Assembly (NCBI GenBank): GCA_963580455.1
Contig: OY756972.1
Span: 12,105,001-12,169,000, forward strand
DNA length: 64,000 nucleotides
Origin: Euonymus europaeus
Taxonomy: Eukaryota; Streptophyta; Magnoliopsida; Celastrales; Celastraceae
Reading direction: 5' to 3'
The notes beneath the pieces were generated by a model. That model worked only from the letters and a program-made list of their open reading frames with translations, was not told where the DNA came from and searched no databases. Shown one piece after another: positions 1 to 11,200 of the stretch. A program made the translations under genes and the position numbers. Each line of letters starts with the position of its first letter. The first letter of the stretch is position 1.

Positions 1-90
1 TTATAAGTATAAGCTTCATAGATTATTTCGATGCCAAAACACCAACTTTTTTGACAAATGGACAAAACCGTTAAAAGCTCCTCCATAGAG

Positions 91-136
91 AGAGTTGAGC
101 AACTTCGGACCATAGAGTTGACCAACTTCGGACCAT
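91..136 (+). repeat. 23-bp tandem duplication inside a monomer
   Basis: The 23-bp segment running from AGAGTTGAGC to GGACCAT (91-113) is repeated at 114-136 with one change (GAGC to GACC). The monomer is lengthened to about 183 bp. The same scar is at 8180-8225, exactly 8089 bp away, showing that both belong to the same copied block. Confidence 0.9.
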
Positions 137-991
137 CAAAGTTGCTCGGCGTACAATTTTTATTGTTCTTATATTTCAAATTTTACGAGTATAAGCTTCC
201 AAGATTATTTCGATTCCAAAACACCAACTTTCTACGACAAATGGAGAAAACCGTTAAAAGCTCATCCATAGAGAGAGTTGAGCAACATCGGACCATCAAA
301 GTTGCTCGGCGTACAATTTTTATTGTTCTTATATGTCAAATTTTAAGAGTATAAGCTTCCTTGATTATTTCGATGCCAAAACACCAACTTTTATGACAAA
401 TGGACAAAACCGTTAAAAGCTCATCCATAGAGAGAGTTGAGCAACTTTGGACCATCAAAGTTGCTCGGCGTACAATTTTTATTGTTCTTATATGTCAAAT
501 TTTAAGAGTATAAGCTTCATAGATTATTTCGATGCCAAAACACCAACTTTCTATGACAAATGGACAAAACCGTTAAAAGCTCCTTCATAAAGAGAGTTGA
601 GAATTTTCGGACCATCAAAGTTCCTCTATGAACACTTTTTATTGTTCTTCTACGTAAAATTTTATTAATACAAGATTCCAAGATTATTTCGATTCCAACA
701 CACCAACTTTCTATGACATATGGATAAAACCGTTAAAAGCTCATCCATAGAGAGAGTTGAGCAACATCGGACCATCAAAGTTGCTCGGTGTACAATTTTT
801 ATTGTTCTTATATGTCAAATTTTACGAGTATGAGCTTCCTAGATTATTTCGATGCCAAAACACGAACTTTCTGTGACAAATGGAGAAAACGGTTAAAAGC
901 TCCTCCATAGAGAGAGTTAAGCAACTTCGGACCATCAACGTTTCTCGATGTACACTTTTTATTGTTCTTATATGTCAAATTTTACGAGTAT

Positions 992-1151
992 AAGCTTCCT
1001 AGATTATTTCGATGCCAAAACACTAACTTTCTATGACAAATGGAGAAAACCGTTAAAAGCTCCTCCATAGAGAGAGTTAAGCAACTTCGGACCATCAACG
1101 TTTCTCGATGTATACTTTTTATTGTTCTTATATGTCAAATTTTACGAGTAT
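992..1151 (+). repeat. Class B monomer (exemplar)
   Basis: Class B differs from class A mainly between monomer positions 107 and 125. It has ATCAACGTTTCTCGATGTA followed by CAC or TAC and TTTTTATTG, instead of the GTTGCTCGGCGTACAA of class A. It usually also has GTTAAGCAAC for GTTGAGCAAC. These changes destroy two of the three dyads found in class A. Class B monomers often occur in runs of two or three, for example 900-1200, 2330-2640 and 33650-33900, commonly with GGAGAAAAC for GGACAAAAC. Confidence 0.82.
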
Positions 1152-1630
1152 GAGCTTCCTAGATTATTTCGATGCCAAAACACCAACTTTTATGACAAAT
1201 GGACAAAACCGTTAAAAGCCCCTCCATAGAGAGAGTTGAGCAACTTCGGACCTTCAACGTTTATCGATGTACACTTTTTATTGTTCTTCTACGTAAAATT
1301 TTATTAATACAAGCTTCCAAGATTATTTCGATTCCAAAACACCAACTTTCTACGACAAATGGAGAAAACCGTTAAAAGCTCATCCATAGAGAGAGTTGAG
1401 CAACATCGGACCATCAAAGTTGCTCGGTGTACAATTTTTATTGTTCTTATATGTCAAATTTTACGAGTATGAGCTTCCTAGATTATTTCGATGCCAAAAC
1501 ACCAACTTTCTATGACAAATGGAGAAAACGGTTAAAAGCTCCTCCATACAGAGAGTTAAGCAACTTCGGACCATCAACGTTTCTCGATGTACACTTTTTA
1601 TTGTTCTTATATGTCAAATTTTACGAGTAT

Positions 1631-1789
1631 AAGCTTCATAGATTATTTCGATGCCAAAACACCAACTTTTATGACAAATGGACAAAACCGTTAAAAGCTC
1701 CTCCATAGAGAGAGTTGAGCAACTTCGGACCATCAAAGGTGCTCGGTGTATAAATTTTATTGTTCTTATTTGTCAAATTTTACGAGTAT
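1631..1789 (+). repeat. Class D monomer (exemplar, 159 bp)
   Basis: Marked by CAAAGGTGCTCGGTGTATAA, then ATTTTATTGTTCTTATTTGT. The HindIII-to-HindIII distance here is 159 bp because the left half reads AACTTTTATGAC with one base fewer. Other copies lie near 3180, 4620, 6060, 9835, 11270, 12870, 16230, 18780, 22010, 28740, 34810 and 44400. They are often followed by GACGCC or GATGCC monomers with CTCCTCCACAGAG. Confidence 0.8.
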
Positions 1790-3547
1790 AAGCTTCTTAG
1801 ATTATTTCGATGCCAAAACACCAACTTTCTATGAAAAATGGACAAAATCGTTAGAAGCTCCTCCATAGAAAGAGTTGAGCAACTTTGGACCATCAAAGTT
1901 GCTCGGCGTACAATTTTTATTGTTCTTATATGTCAAATTTTAAGAGTATAAGCTTCATAGATTATTTCGATGCCAAAACACCAACTTTCTATGACAAATG
2001 GACAAAACCGTTAAAAGCTCCTTCATAAAGAGAGTTGAGAATTTTCGGACCATCAAAGTTCCTCTATGTACACTTTTTATTGTTCTTCTACGTAAAATTT
2101 TATTAATACAAGATTCCAAGATTATTTCGATTCCAACACACCAACTTTCTATGACATATGGATAAAACCGTTAAAAGCTCATCCATAGAGAGAGTTGAGC
2201 AACATCGGACCATCAAAGTTGCTCGGTGTACAATTTTTATTGTTCTTATATGTCAAATTTTACGAGTATGAGCTTCCTAGATTATTTCGATGCCAAAACA
2301 CGAACTTTCTGTGACAAATGGAGAAAACGGTTAAAAGCTCCTCCATAGAGAGAGTTAAGCAACTTCGGACCATCAACGTTTCTCGATGTACACTTTTTAT
2401 TGTTCTTATATGTCAAATTTTACGAGTATAAGCTTCCTAGATTATTTCGATGCCAAAACACTAACTTTCTATGACAAATGGAGAAAACCGTTAAAAGCTC
2501 CTCCATAGAGAGAGTTAAGCAACTTCGGACCATCAACGTTTCTCGATGTATACTTTTTATTGTTCTTATATGTCAAATTTTACGAGTATGAGCTTCCTAG
2601 ATTATTTCGATGCCAAAACACCAACTTTTATGACAAATGGACAAAACCGTTAAAAGCCCCTCCATAGAGAGAGTTGAGCAACTTCGGACCTTCAACGTTT
2701 ATCGATGTACACTTTTTATTGTTCTTCTACGTAAAATTTTATTAATACAAGCTTCCAAGATTATTTCGATTCGAAAACACCAACTTTCTACGACAAATGG
2801 AGAAAACCGTTAAAAGCTCATCCATAGAGAGAGTTGAGCAACATCGGACCATCAAAGTTGCTCGGTGTACAATTTTTATTGTTCTTATATGTCAAATTTT
2901 ACGAGTATGAGCTTCCTAGATTATTTCGATGCCAAAACACCAACTTTCTATGACAAATGGAGAAAACGGTTAAAAGCTCCTCCATACAGAGAGTTAAGCA
3001 ACTTCGGACCATCAACGTTTCTCGATGTACACTTTTTATTGTTCTTATATGTCAAATTTTACGAGTATAAGCTTCATAGATTATTTCGATGCCAAAACAC
3101 CAACTTTTATGACAAATGGACAAAACCGTTAAAAGCTCCTCCATAGAGAGAGTTGAGCAACTTCGGACCATCAAAGGTGCTCGGTGTATAAATTTTATTG
3201 TTCTTATTTGTCAAATTTTACGAGTATAAGCTTCTTAGATTATTTCGATGCCAAAACACCAACTTTCTATGACAAATGGAGAAAACCGTTAAAAGCTCCT
3301 CCACAGAGAGAGTTAAGCAACTTCGGACCATCTACGTTTTTCGATGTACACTTTTTATTGTTCTTATATGTCAAATTTTATGAGTATAAGCTTCCTAGAT
3401 TATTTCGATGCCAAAACACCAACTTTCTATGACAAATGGACAAAACCGTTAAAAGCTCCTCCAAAGAGAGAGTTGAGCAACTTCGGACCTTCAAAGTTGC
3501 TCGGCGTACAATTTTTACTGTTCTTATATTTCAAATTTTACGAGTAT

Positions 3548-3707
3548 AAGCTTTATAGATTATTTCGATGCCAAAACACCAACTTTCTATGAAAAATGGA
3601 CAAAATCGTTAGAAGCACCTCCATAGAAAGAGTTGAGCAACTTCGGACCATCAAAGTTGCTCGGCGTACAATTTTTATTGTTCTTATATGTCAAATTTTA
3701 AGAGTAT
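3548..3707 (+). repeat. Class A monomer (exemplar)
   Basis: Exemplar, phased on HindIII, of the commonest class. Its right half reads CAAAGTTGCTCGGCGTACAA, then TTTTTATTGTTCTTATATGT. Sub-variants differ at the start of the monomer (CTTCCTAG, CTTCATAG, CTTTATAG, CTTGCTAG), at TATATGTC versus TATATTTC, and at TGACAAATGG versus TGAAAAATGG. This class holds all three short dyads described at 3631-3681. It occurs in every higher-order unit of the window. Confidence 0.85.
3631..3681. other. Cluster of three short perfect dyads in class A monomers (exemplar)
   Basis: Seen directly: AGTTG-AG-CAACT (3631-3635 and 3638-3642); GAGCAACTT, a 10-nt spacer, then AAGTTGCTC (3635-3643 and 3654-3662); and ACAAT-TTTT-ATTGT (3668-3672 and 3677-3681). 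The CAACT tract is shared by the first two, so these two hairpins would compete. In monomer coordinates the cluster occupies about 84-134. Variants reading GCAACATCGG keep only 7 bp of the main dyad, GAACAACTT variants lose one pair, and class B loses the second and third dyads. Short dyads are known from centromeric satellites that lack CENP-B boxes; a role here is inference. Confidence 0.75.
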
Positions 3708-4186
3708 AAGCTTCCTAGATTATTTCGATGCCAAAACACCAACTTTTATGACAAATGGACAAAACCGTTAAAAGCTCATCCATAGAGAGAGTTGAGCAAC
3801 ATCGGACCATCAAAGTTGCTCGATGTACACTTTTTACTGTTCTTATATGTCAAATTTTATGAGTATAAGCTTCCTAGATTATTTCAATGCCAAAACACCA
3901 ACTTTCTATGACAAATGGACAAAACCGTTAAAAGCTCCTCCAAAGAGAGAGGTGAGCAACTTCGGACCATCAAAGTTGCTCGGCGTACAATTTTTATTGT
4001 TCTTATATTTCAAATTTTACGAGTATAAGCTTCATAGATTATTTCGATGCCAAAACACCAACTTTCTATGAAAAATGGACAAAATCGTTAAAAGCTCCTC
4101 TATAGAAAGAGTTGAGCAACTTCGGACCATCAAAGTTGCTCGGCGTACAATTTTTATTGTTCTTATATGTCAAATTATACGAGTAT

Positions 4187-4346
4187 AAGCTTCCTTGATT
4201 ATTTCGGTTCCAAAACACCAACTTTCTATGGCAAATGGACAAAACCGTTAAAAGCTCATCCATAGAGAGAGTTGAACAACTTCGGACCATCAAAGTTGCT
4301 CGGTGTACAATTTTTATTGTTCTTATATGTCAAATTTTAAGAGTAT
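4187..4346 (+). repeat. Class E monomer (exemplar)
   Basis: Class E follows a junction reading CAAATTATACGAGTATAAGC. It carries TTCCTTGATTATTTCGGTTC near its start, TATGGCAAATGG in the middle and GTTGAACAACTTCGG later. It recurs with almost no change across the window (near 5307, 7386, 10838, 12117, 14196, 15794, 17232, 18352, 19789, 21575, 23012, 26235, 37892, 41727, 46365). Its reverse strand, with the preceding monomer, gives a recurring 75-codon open frame, which I regard as fortuitous. Downstream it is nearly always followed by a TTTCGTTGCC monomer and then the class C composite. Confidence 0.82.
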
Positions 4347-7300
4347 AAGCTTCCTAGATTATTTCGATGCCAAAACACCAACTTTCGATGACAAATGGAC
4401 AAAACCGTTAAAAGCTCCTCCATAGAGAGAGTTAAGCAACTTCGGACCATCAACGTTTCTCGATGTACACTTTTTATTGTTCTTATATGTCAAATTTTAT
4501 GAGTATAAGCTTGCTAGATTATTTCGATGCCAAAACACCAACTTTCTATGACAAATGGACAAAACCGTTAAAAGCTCCTCCATAGAGAGAGTTGAGCAAC
4601 TTCGGACCATCAAAGGTGCTCGGTGTATAAATTTTATTGTTCTTATTTGTCAAATTTTACGAGTATAAGCTTCCTAGATTATTTCGACGCCAAAACACCA
4701 ACTTTCTATGACAAATGGAGAAAACCGTTAAAAGCTCCTCCACAGAGAGAGTTAAGCAACTTCGGACCATCTACGTTTTTCGATGTACACTTTTTATTGT
4801 TCTTATATGTCAAATTTTATGAGTATAAGCTTGCTAGATTATTTCGATGCCAAAACACCAACTTTCTATGACAAATGGACAAAACCGTTAAAAGCTCCTC
4901 CACAGAGAGAGTTGAGCAACTTCGGACCATCTACGTTTTTCGATGTACACTTTTTATTGTTCTTATATGTCAAATTTTATGAGTATAAGCTTCCTAGATT
5001 ATTTCGATGCCAAAACACCAACTTTCTATGACAAATGGACAAAACCGTTAAAAGCTCCTCCAAAGAGAGATGTGAGCAACTTCGGACCATCAAAGTTGCT
5101 CGGCGTACAATTTTTATTGTTCTTATATTTCAAATTTTACGAGTATAAGCTTCATAGATTATTTCGATGCCAAAACACCAACTTTCTATGAAAAATGGAC
5201 AAAATCGTTAAAAGCTCCTCTATAGAAAGAGTTGACCAACTTCGGACCATCAAAGTTGCTCGGCGTACAATTTTTATTGTTCTTATATGTCAAATTATAC
5301 GAGTATAAGCTTCCTTGATTATTTCGGTTCCAAAACACCAACTTTCTATGGCAAATGGACAAAACCGTTAAAAGCTCATCCATAGAGAGAGTTGAACAAC
5401 TTCGGACCATCAAAGTTGCTCGGTGTACAATTTTTATTGTTCTTATATGTCAAATTTTAAGAGTATAAGCTTCCTAGATTATTTCGTTGCCAAAACACCA
5501 ACTTTCTATGACAAATGGACAAAACCGTTAAAAGCTCCTCCATAGAGAGAGTTGAGCAACTTCGGACAATCAAAGTTCCTCTATGTACACTTATTATTGT
5601 TCTTCTACGTAAAATTTTATTAATACAAGCTTCCAAGATTATTTCGATTCCAACACACCAACTTTGTATGACATATGGATAAAACCGTTAAAAGCTCATC
5701 CATAGAGAGAGTTGAGCAACATCGGGCCATCAAAGTTGCTCGGTGTACAATTTTTATTGTTCTTATATGTCAAATTTTACGAGTATATGCTTCCTAGATT
5801 ATTTCGATGCCAAAACACTAACTTTCTATGACAAATGGACAAAACCGTTAAAAGCTCCTCCATAGAGAGAGTTAAGCAACTTCCGACCATCAACGTTTCT
5901 CGATGTACACTTTTTATTGTTCTTATATGTCAAATTTTATGAGTATAAGCTTGCTAGATTATTTCGATGCCAAAACACCAACTTTCTATGACAAATGGAC
6001 AAAACCGTTAAAAGCTCCTCCATAGAGAGAGTTGAGCAACTTCGGACCATCAAAGGCGCTCGGTGTATAAATTTTATTGTTCTTATTTGTCAAATTTTAC
6101 GAGTATAAGCTTCCTAGATTATTTCGACGCCAAAACACCAACTTTCTATGACAAATGGAGAAAACCGTTAAAAGCTCCTCCACAGAGAGAGTTAAGCAAC
6201 TTCGGACCATCTACGTTTTTCGATGTACACTTTTTATTGTTCTTATATGTCAAATTTTATGAGTATAAGCTTCCTAGATTATTTCGATGCCAAAACACCA
6301 ACTTTCTATGACAAATGGACAAAACCGTTAAAAGCTCCTCCATAGAGAGAGTTGAGCAACTTCGGACCTTCAAAGTTGCTCGGCGTACAATTTTTATTGT
6401 TCTTATATTTCAAATTTTACGAGTATAAGCTTTATAGATTATTTCGATGCCAAAACACCAACTTTCTATGAAAAATGGACAAAATCGTTAGAAGCTCCTC
6501 CATAGAGAGAGTTGAGCAACTTCGGACCATCAAAGGTGCTCGGTGTATAAATTTTATTGTTCTTATTTGTCAAATTTTACGAGTATGAGCTTCCTAGATT
6601 ATTTCGATGCCAAAACACCAACTTTCTGTGACAAATGGAGAAAACGGTTAAAAGCTCCTCCATAGAGAGAGTTAAGCAACTTCGGACCATCAACGTTTCT
6701 CGATGTACACTTTTTATTGTTCTTATATGTCAAATTTTACGAGTATAAGCTTCCTAGATTATTTCGATGCCAAAACACTAACTTTCTATGACAAATGGAG
6801 AAAACCGTTAAAAGCTCCTCCATAGAGAGAGTTAAGCAACTTCGGACCATCAACGTTTCTCGATGTACACTTTTTATTGTTCTTATAAGTCAAATTTTAA
6901 GAGTATAAGCTTCCTAGATTATTTCGATGCCAAAACACCAACTTTTATGACAAATGAACAAAACCGTTAAAAGCTCATCCATAGAGAGAGTTGAGCAACA
7001 TCGGACCATCAAAGTTGCTCGATGTACACTTTTTACTGTTCTTATATGTCAAATTTTATGAGTATAAGCTTCATAGATTATTTCGATGCCAAAACACCAA
7101 CTTTCTATGACAAATGGACAAAACCGTTAAAAGCTCCTCCAAAGAGAGAGATGAGCAACTTCGGACCATCAAAGTTGCTCGGCGTACAATTTTTATTGTT
7201 CTTATATTTCAAATTTTACGAGTATAAGCTTCATAGATTATTTCGATGCCAAAACACCAACTTTCTATGAAAAATGGACAAAATCGTTAAAAGCTCCTCC

Positions 7301-7705
7301 ATAGAAAGAGTTGAGCAACTTCGGACCATCAAAGTTGCTCGGCGTACAATTTTTATTGTTCTTATATGTCAAATTATACGAGTATAAGCTTCCTTGATTA
7401 TTTCGGTTCCAAAACACCAACTTTCTATGGCAAATGGACAAAACCGTTAAAAGCTCATCCATAGAGAGAGTTGAACAACTTCGGACCATCAAAGTTGCTC
7501 GGTGTACAATTTTTATTGTTCTTATATGTCAAATTTTACGAGTATGAGCTTCCTAGATTATATCGATGCCAAAACACCAACTTTCTATGACAAGTGGAGA
7601 AAACCGTTAAAAGCTCCTCCATAGAGAGAGTTAAGCAACTTCGGACCATCAACGTTTCTCGATGTACACTTTTTATTGTTCTTATATGTCAAATTTTATG
7701 AGTAT

Positions 7706-7779
7706 AAGCTTCCTAGATTATTTCGATGCCAAAACACCTACACTTTTTATTGTTCTTATATGTCAAATTTTATGAGTAT
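7706..7779 (+). repeat. Truncated monomer (74 bp, 86-bp internal deletion)
   Basis: Successive HindIII phase points are at 7706 and 7780, 74 bp apart instead of 160. The sequence jumps from CCAAAACACC directly to TACACTTTTTATTG near 7738, skipping monomer positions ~33 to ~119. It is the shortest monomer I found. The second 8-kb copy diverges before this point, so the scar is seen once. Confidence 0.88.
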
Positions 7780-8179
7780 AAGCTTCCTAGATTATTTCGA
7801 TGCCAAAACACTAACTTTCTATGACAAATGGAGAAAACCGTTAAAAGCTCCTCCATAGAGAGAGTTAAGCAACTTCGGACCATCTACGTTTCTCGTTGTA
7901 CACTTTTTATTGTTCTTATATGTCAAATTTTATGAGTATAAGCTTCCTAGATTATTTCGATGCCAAAACACCAACTTTCTATGACAAATGGAGAAAACCG
8001 TTAAAAGCTCCTCCATAGAGAGAGTTAATCAACTTCGGACCATCAACGTTTCTCGATGTACACTTTTTATTGTTCTTATATGTCAAATTTTATAAGTATA
8101 AGCTTCATAGATTATTTCGATGCCAAAACACTAACTTTTTTGACAAATGGACAAAACCGTTAAAAGCTCCTCCATAGAG

Positions 8180-8225
8180 AGAGTTAAGCAACTTCGGACC
8201 ATAGAGTTGACCAACTTCGGACCAT
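8180..8225 (+). repeat. 23-bp tandem duplication inside a monomer, second copy
   Basis: Copy of the 91-136 scar: first unit 8180-8202 (here GTTAAGC), second 8203-8225 (GTTGACC). It marks the start of the second copy of the long 8-kb block. Confidence 0.9.
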
Positions 8226-11200
8226 CAAAGTTGCTCGTCGTACAATTTTTATTGTTCTTATATTTCAAATTTTACGAGTATAAGCTTCCAAGATTATTTC
8301 GATTCCAAAACACCAACTTTCTACGACAAATGGAGAAAACCGTTAAAAGCTCATCCATAGAGAGAGTTGAGCAACATCGGACCATCAAAGTTGCTCGGCG
8401 TATAATTTTTATTGTTCTTATATGTCAAATTTTAAGAGTATAAGCTTCCTTGATTATTTCGATGCCAAAACACCAACTTTTATGACAAATGGACAAAACC
8501 GTTAAAAGCTCATCCATAGAGAGAGTTGAGCAACTTTGGACCATCAAAGTTGCTCGGCGTACAATTTTTATTGTTCTTATATGTCAAATTTTAAGAGTAT
8601 AAGCTTCATAGATTATTTCGATGCCAAAACACCAACTTTCTATGACAAATGGACAAAACCGTTAAAAGCTCCTTCATAAAGAGAGTTGAGAATTTTCGGA
8701 CCATCAAAGTTCCTCTATGTACACTTTTTATTGTTCTTCTACGTAAAATTTTATTAATACAAGATTCCAAGATTATTTCGATTCCAACACACCAACTTTC
8801 TATGACATATGGATAAAACCGTTAAAAGCTCATCCATAGAGAGAGTTGAGCAACATCGGACCATCAAAGTTGCTCGGTGTACAATTTTTATTGTTCTTAT
8901 ATGTCAAATTTTACGAGTATGAGCTTCCTAGATTATTTCGATGCCAAAACACGAACTTTCTGTGACAAATGGAGAAAACGGTTAAAAGCTCCTCCATAGA
9001 GAGAGTTAAGCAACTTCGGACCATCAACGTTTCTCGATGTACACTTTTTATTGTTCTTATATGTCAAATTTTACGAGTATAAGCTTCCTAGATTATTTCG
9101 ATGCCAAAACACTAACTTTCTATGACAAATGGAGAAAACCGTTAAAAGCTCCTCCATAGAGAGAGTTAAGCAACTTCGGACCATCAACGTTTCTCGATGT
9201 ATACTTTTTATTGTTCTTATATGTCAAATTTTACGAGTATGAGCTTCCTAGATTATTTCGATGCCAAAACACCAACTTTTATGACAAATGGACAAAACCG
9301 TTAAAAGCCCCTCCATAGAGAGAGTTGAGCAACTTCGGACCTTCAACGTTTATCGATGTACACTTTTTATTGTTCTTCTACGTAAAATTTTATTAATACA
9401 AGCTTCCAAGATTATTTCGATTCCAAAACACCAACTTTCTACGACAAATGGAGAAAACCGTTAAAAGCTCATCCATAGAGAGAGTTGAGCAACATCGGAC
9501 CATCAAAGTTGCTCGGTGTACAATTTTTATTGTTCTTATATGTCAAATTTTACGAGTATGAGCTTCCTAGATTATTTCGATGCCAAAACACCAACTTTCT
9601 ATGACAAATGGACAAAACGGTTAAAAGCTCCTCCATACAGAGAGTTAAGCAACTTCGGACCATCAACGTTTCTCGATGTACACTTTTTATTGTTCTTATA
9701 TGTCAAATTTTACGAGTATAAGCTTCATAGATTATTTCGATGCCAAAACACCAACTTTTATGACAAATGGACAAAACCGTTAAAAGCTCCTCCATAGAGA
9801 GAGTTGAGCAACTTCGGACCATCAAAGGTGCTCGGTGTATAAATTTTATTGTTCTTATTTGTCAAATTTTACGAGTATAAGCTTCCTAGATTATTTCGAT
9901 GCCAAAACACCAACTTTCTATGACAAATGGAGAAAACCGTTAAAAGCTCCTCCACAGAGAGAGTTAAGCAACTTCGGACCATCTACGTTTTTCGATGTAC
10001 ACTTTTTATTGTTCTTATATGTCAAATTTTATGAGTATAAGCTTCCTAGATTATTTCGATGCCAAAACACCAACTTTCTATGACAAATGGACAAAACCGT
10101 TAAAAGCTCCTCCAAAGAGAGAGTTGAGCAACTTCGGACCTTCAAAGTTGCTCGGCGTACAATTTTTATTGTTCTTATATTTCAAATTTTACGAGTATAA
10201 GCTTTATAGATTATTTCGATGCCAAAACACCAACTTTCTATGAAAAATGGACAAAATCGTTAGAAGCACCTCCATAGAAAGAGTTGAGCAACTTCGGACC
10301 ATCAAAGTTGCTCGGCGTACAATTTTTATTGTTCTTATATGTCAAATTTTAAGAGTATAAGCTTCCTAGATTATTTCGATGCCAAAACACCAACTTTTAT
10401 GACAAATGGACAAAACCGTTAAAAGCTCATCCATAGAGAGAGTTGAGCAACATCGGACCATCAAAGTTGCTCGATGTACACTTTTTACTGTTCTTATATG
10501 TCAAATTTTATGAGTATAAGCTTCCTAGATTATTTCGATGCCAAAACACCAACTTTCTATGACAAATGGACAAAACCGTTAAAAGCTCCTCCAAAGAGAG
10601 AGGTGAGCAACTTCGGACCATCAAAGTTGCTCGGCATACAATTTTTATTGTTCTTATATTTCAAATTTTACGAGTATAAGCTTCATAGATTATTTCGATG
10701 CCAAAACACCAACTTTCTATGAAAAATGGACAAAATCGTTAAAAGCTCCTCTATAGAAAGAGTTGAGCAACTTCGGACCATCAAAGTTGCTCGGCGTACA
10801 ATTTTTATTGTTCTTATATGTCAAATTATACGAGTATAAGCTTCCTTGATTATTTCGGTTCCAAAACACCAACTTTCTATGGCAAATGGACAAAACCGTT
10901 AAAAGCTCATCCATAGAGAGAGTTGAACAACTTCGGACCATCAAAGTTGCTCGGTGTACAATTTTTATTGTTCTTATATGTCAAATTTTAAGAGTATAAG
11001 CTTCCTAGATTATTTCGATGCCAAAACACCAACTTTCGATGACAAATGGACAAAACCGTTAAAAGCTCCTCCATAGAGAGAGTTAAGCAACTTCGGACCA
11101 TCAACGTTTCTCGATGTACACTTTTTATTGTTCTTATATGTCAAATTTTATGAGTATAAGCTTGCTAGATTATTTCGATGCCAAAACACCAACTTTCTAT

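Larger units (their letters stand above)
434..3272 (+). repeat. 1438-bp tandem duplication (9-mer higher-order unit)
   Basis: 434-1834 is repeated at 1872-3272 with an offset of 1438 bp (9 monomers). It begins at the rare GCAACTTTGG variant (441, 1879) and ends where TGAAAAATGG (copy 1) meets TGACAAATGG (copy 2). By eye I noticed only two differences in 1400 bp: base 631 (A) against 2069 (T), and TTCC at 1332 against TTCG at 2770. A third, single copy lies at about 8523-9880. Confidence 0.88.

Noticed and set aside
3638..3660. Possible CENP-B box in CTTCGGACCATCAAAG
   Set aside because: It matches the TTCG....A.. half of the box but has AAAG where the required CGGG should be. A four-base match with one spaced A is expected by chance.
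3548..3707. Ancient half-monomer duplication (AAGCTTCCTAG near 1 against AAGCTCCTCCATAG near 66)
   Set aside because: Similarity is limited to about ten bases and does not extend in either direction.
4066..4293. Recurring 75-codon minus-strand open frame in class E regions, seen more than a dozen times
   Set aside because: Its conservation follows from copying of the DNA block. It is not kept in other classes, and no promoter, splice or start context distinguishes it.
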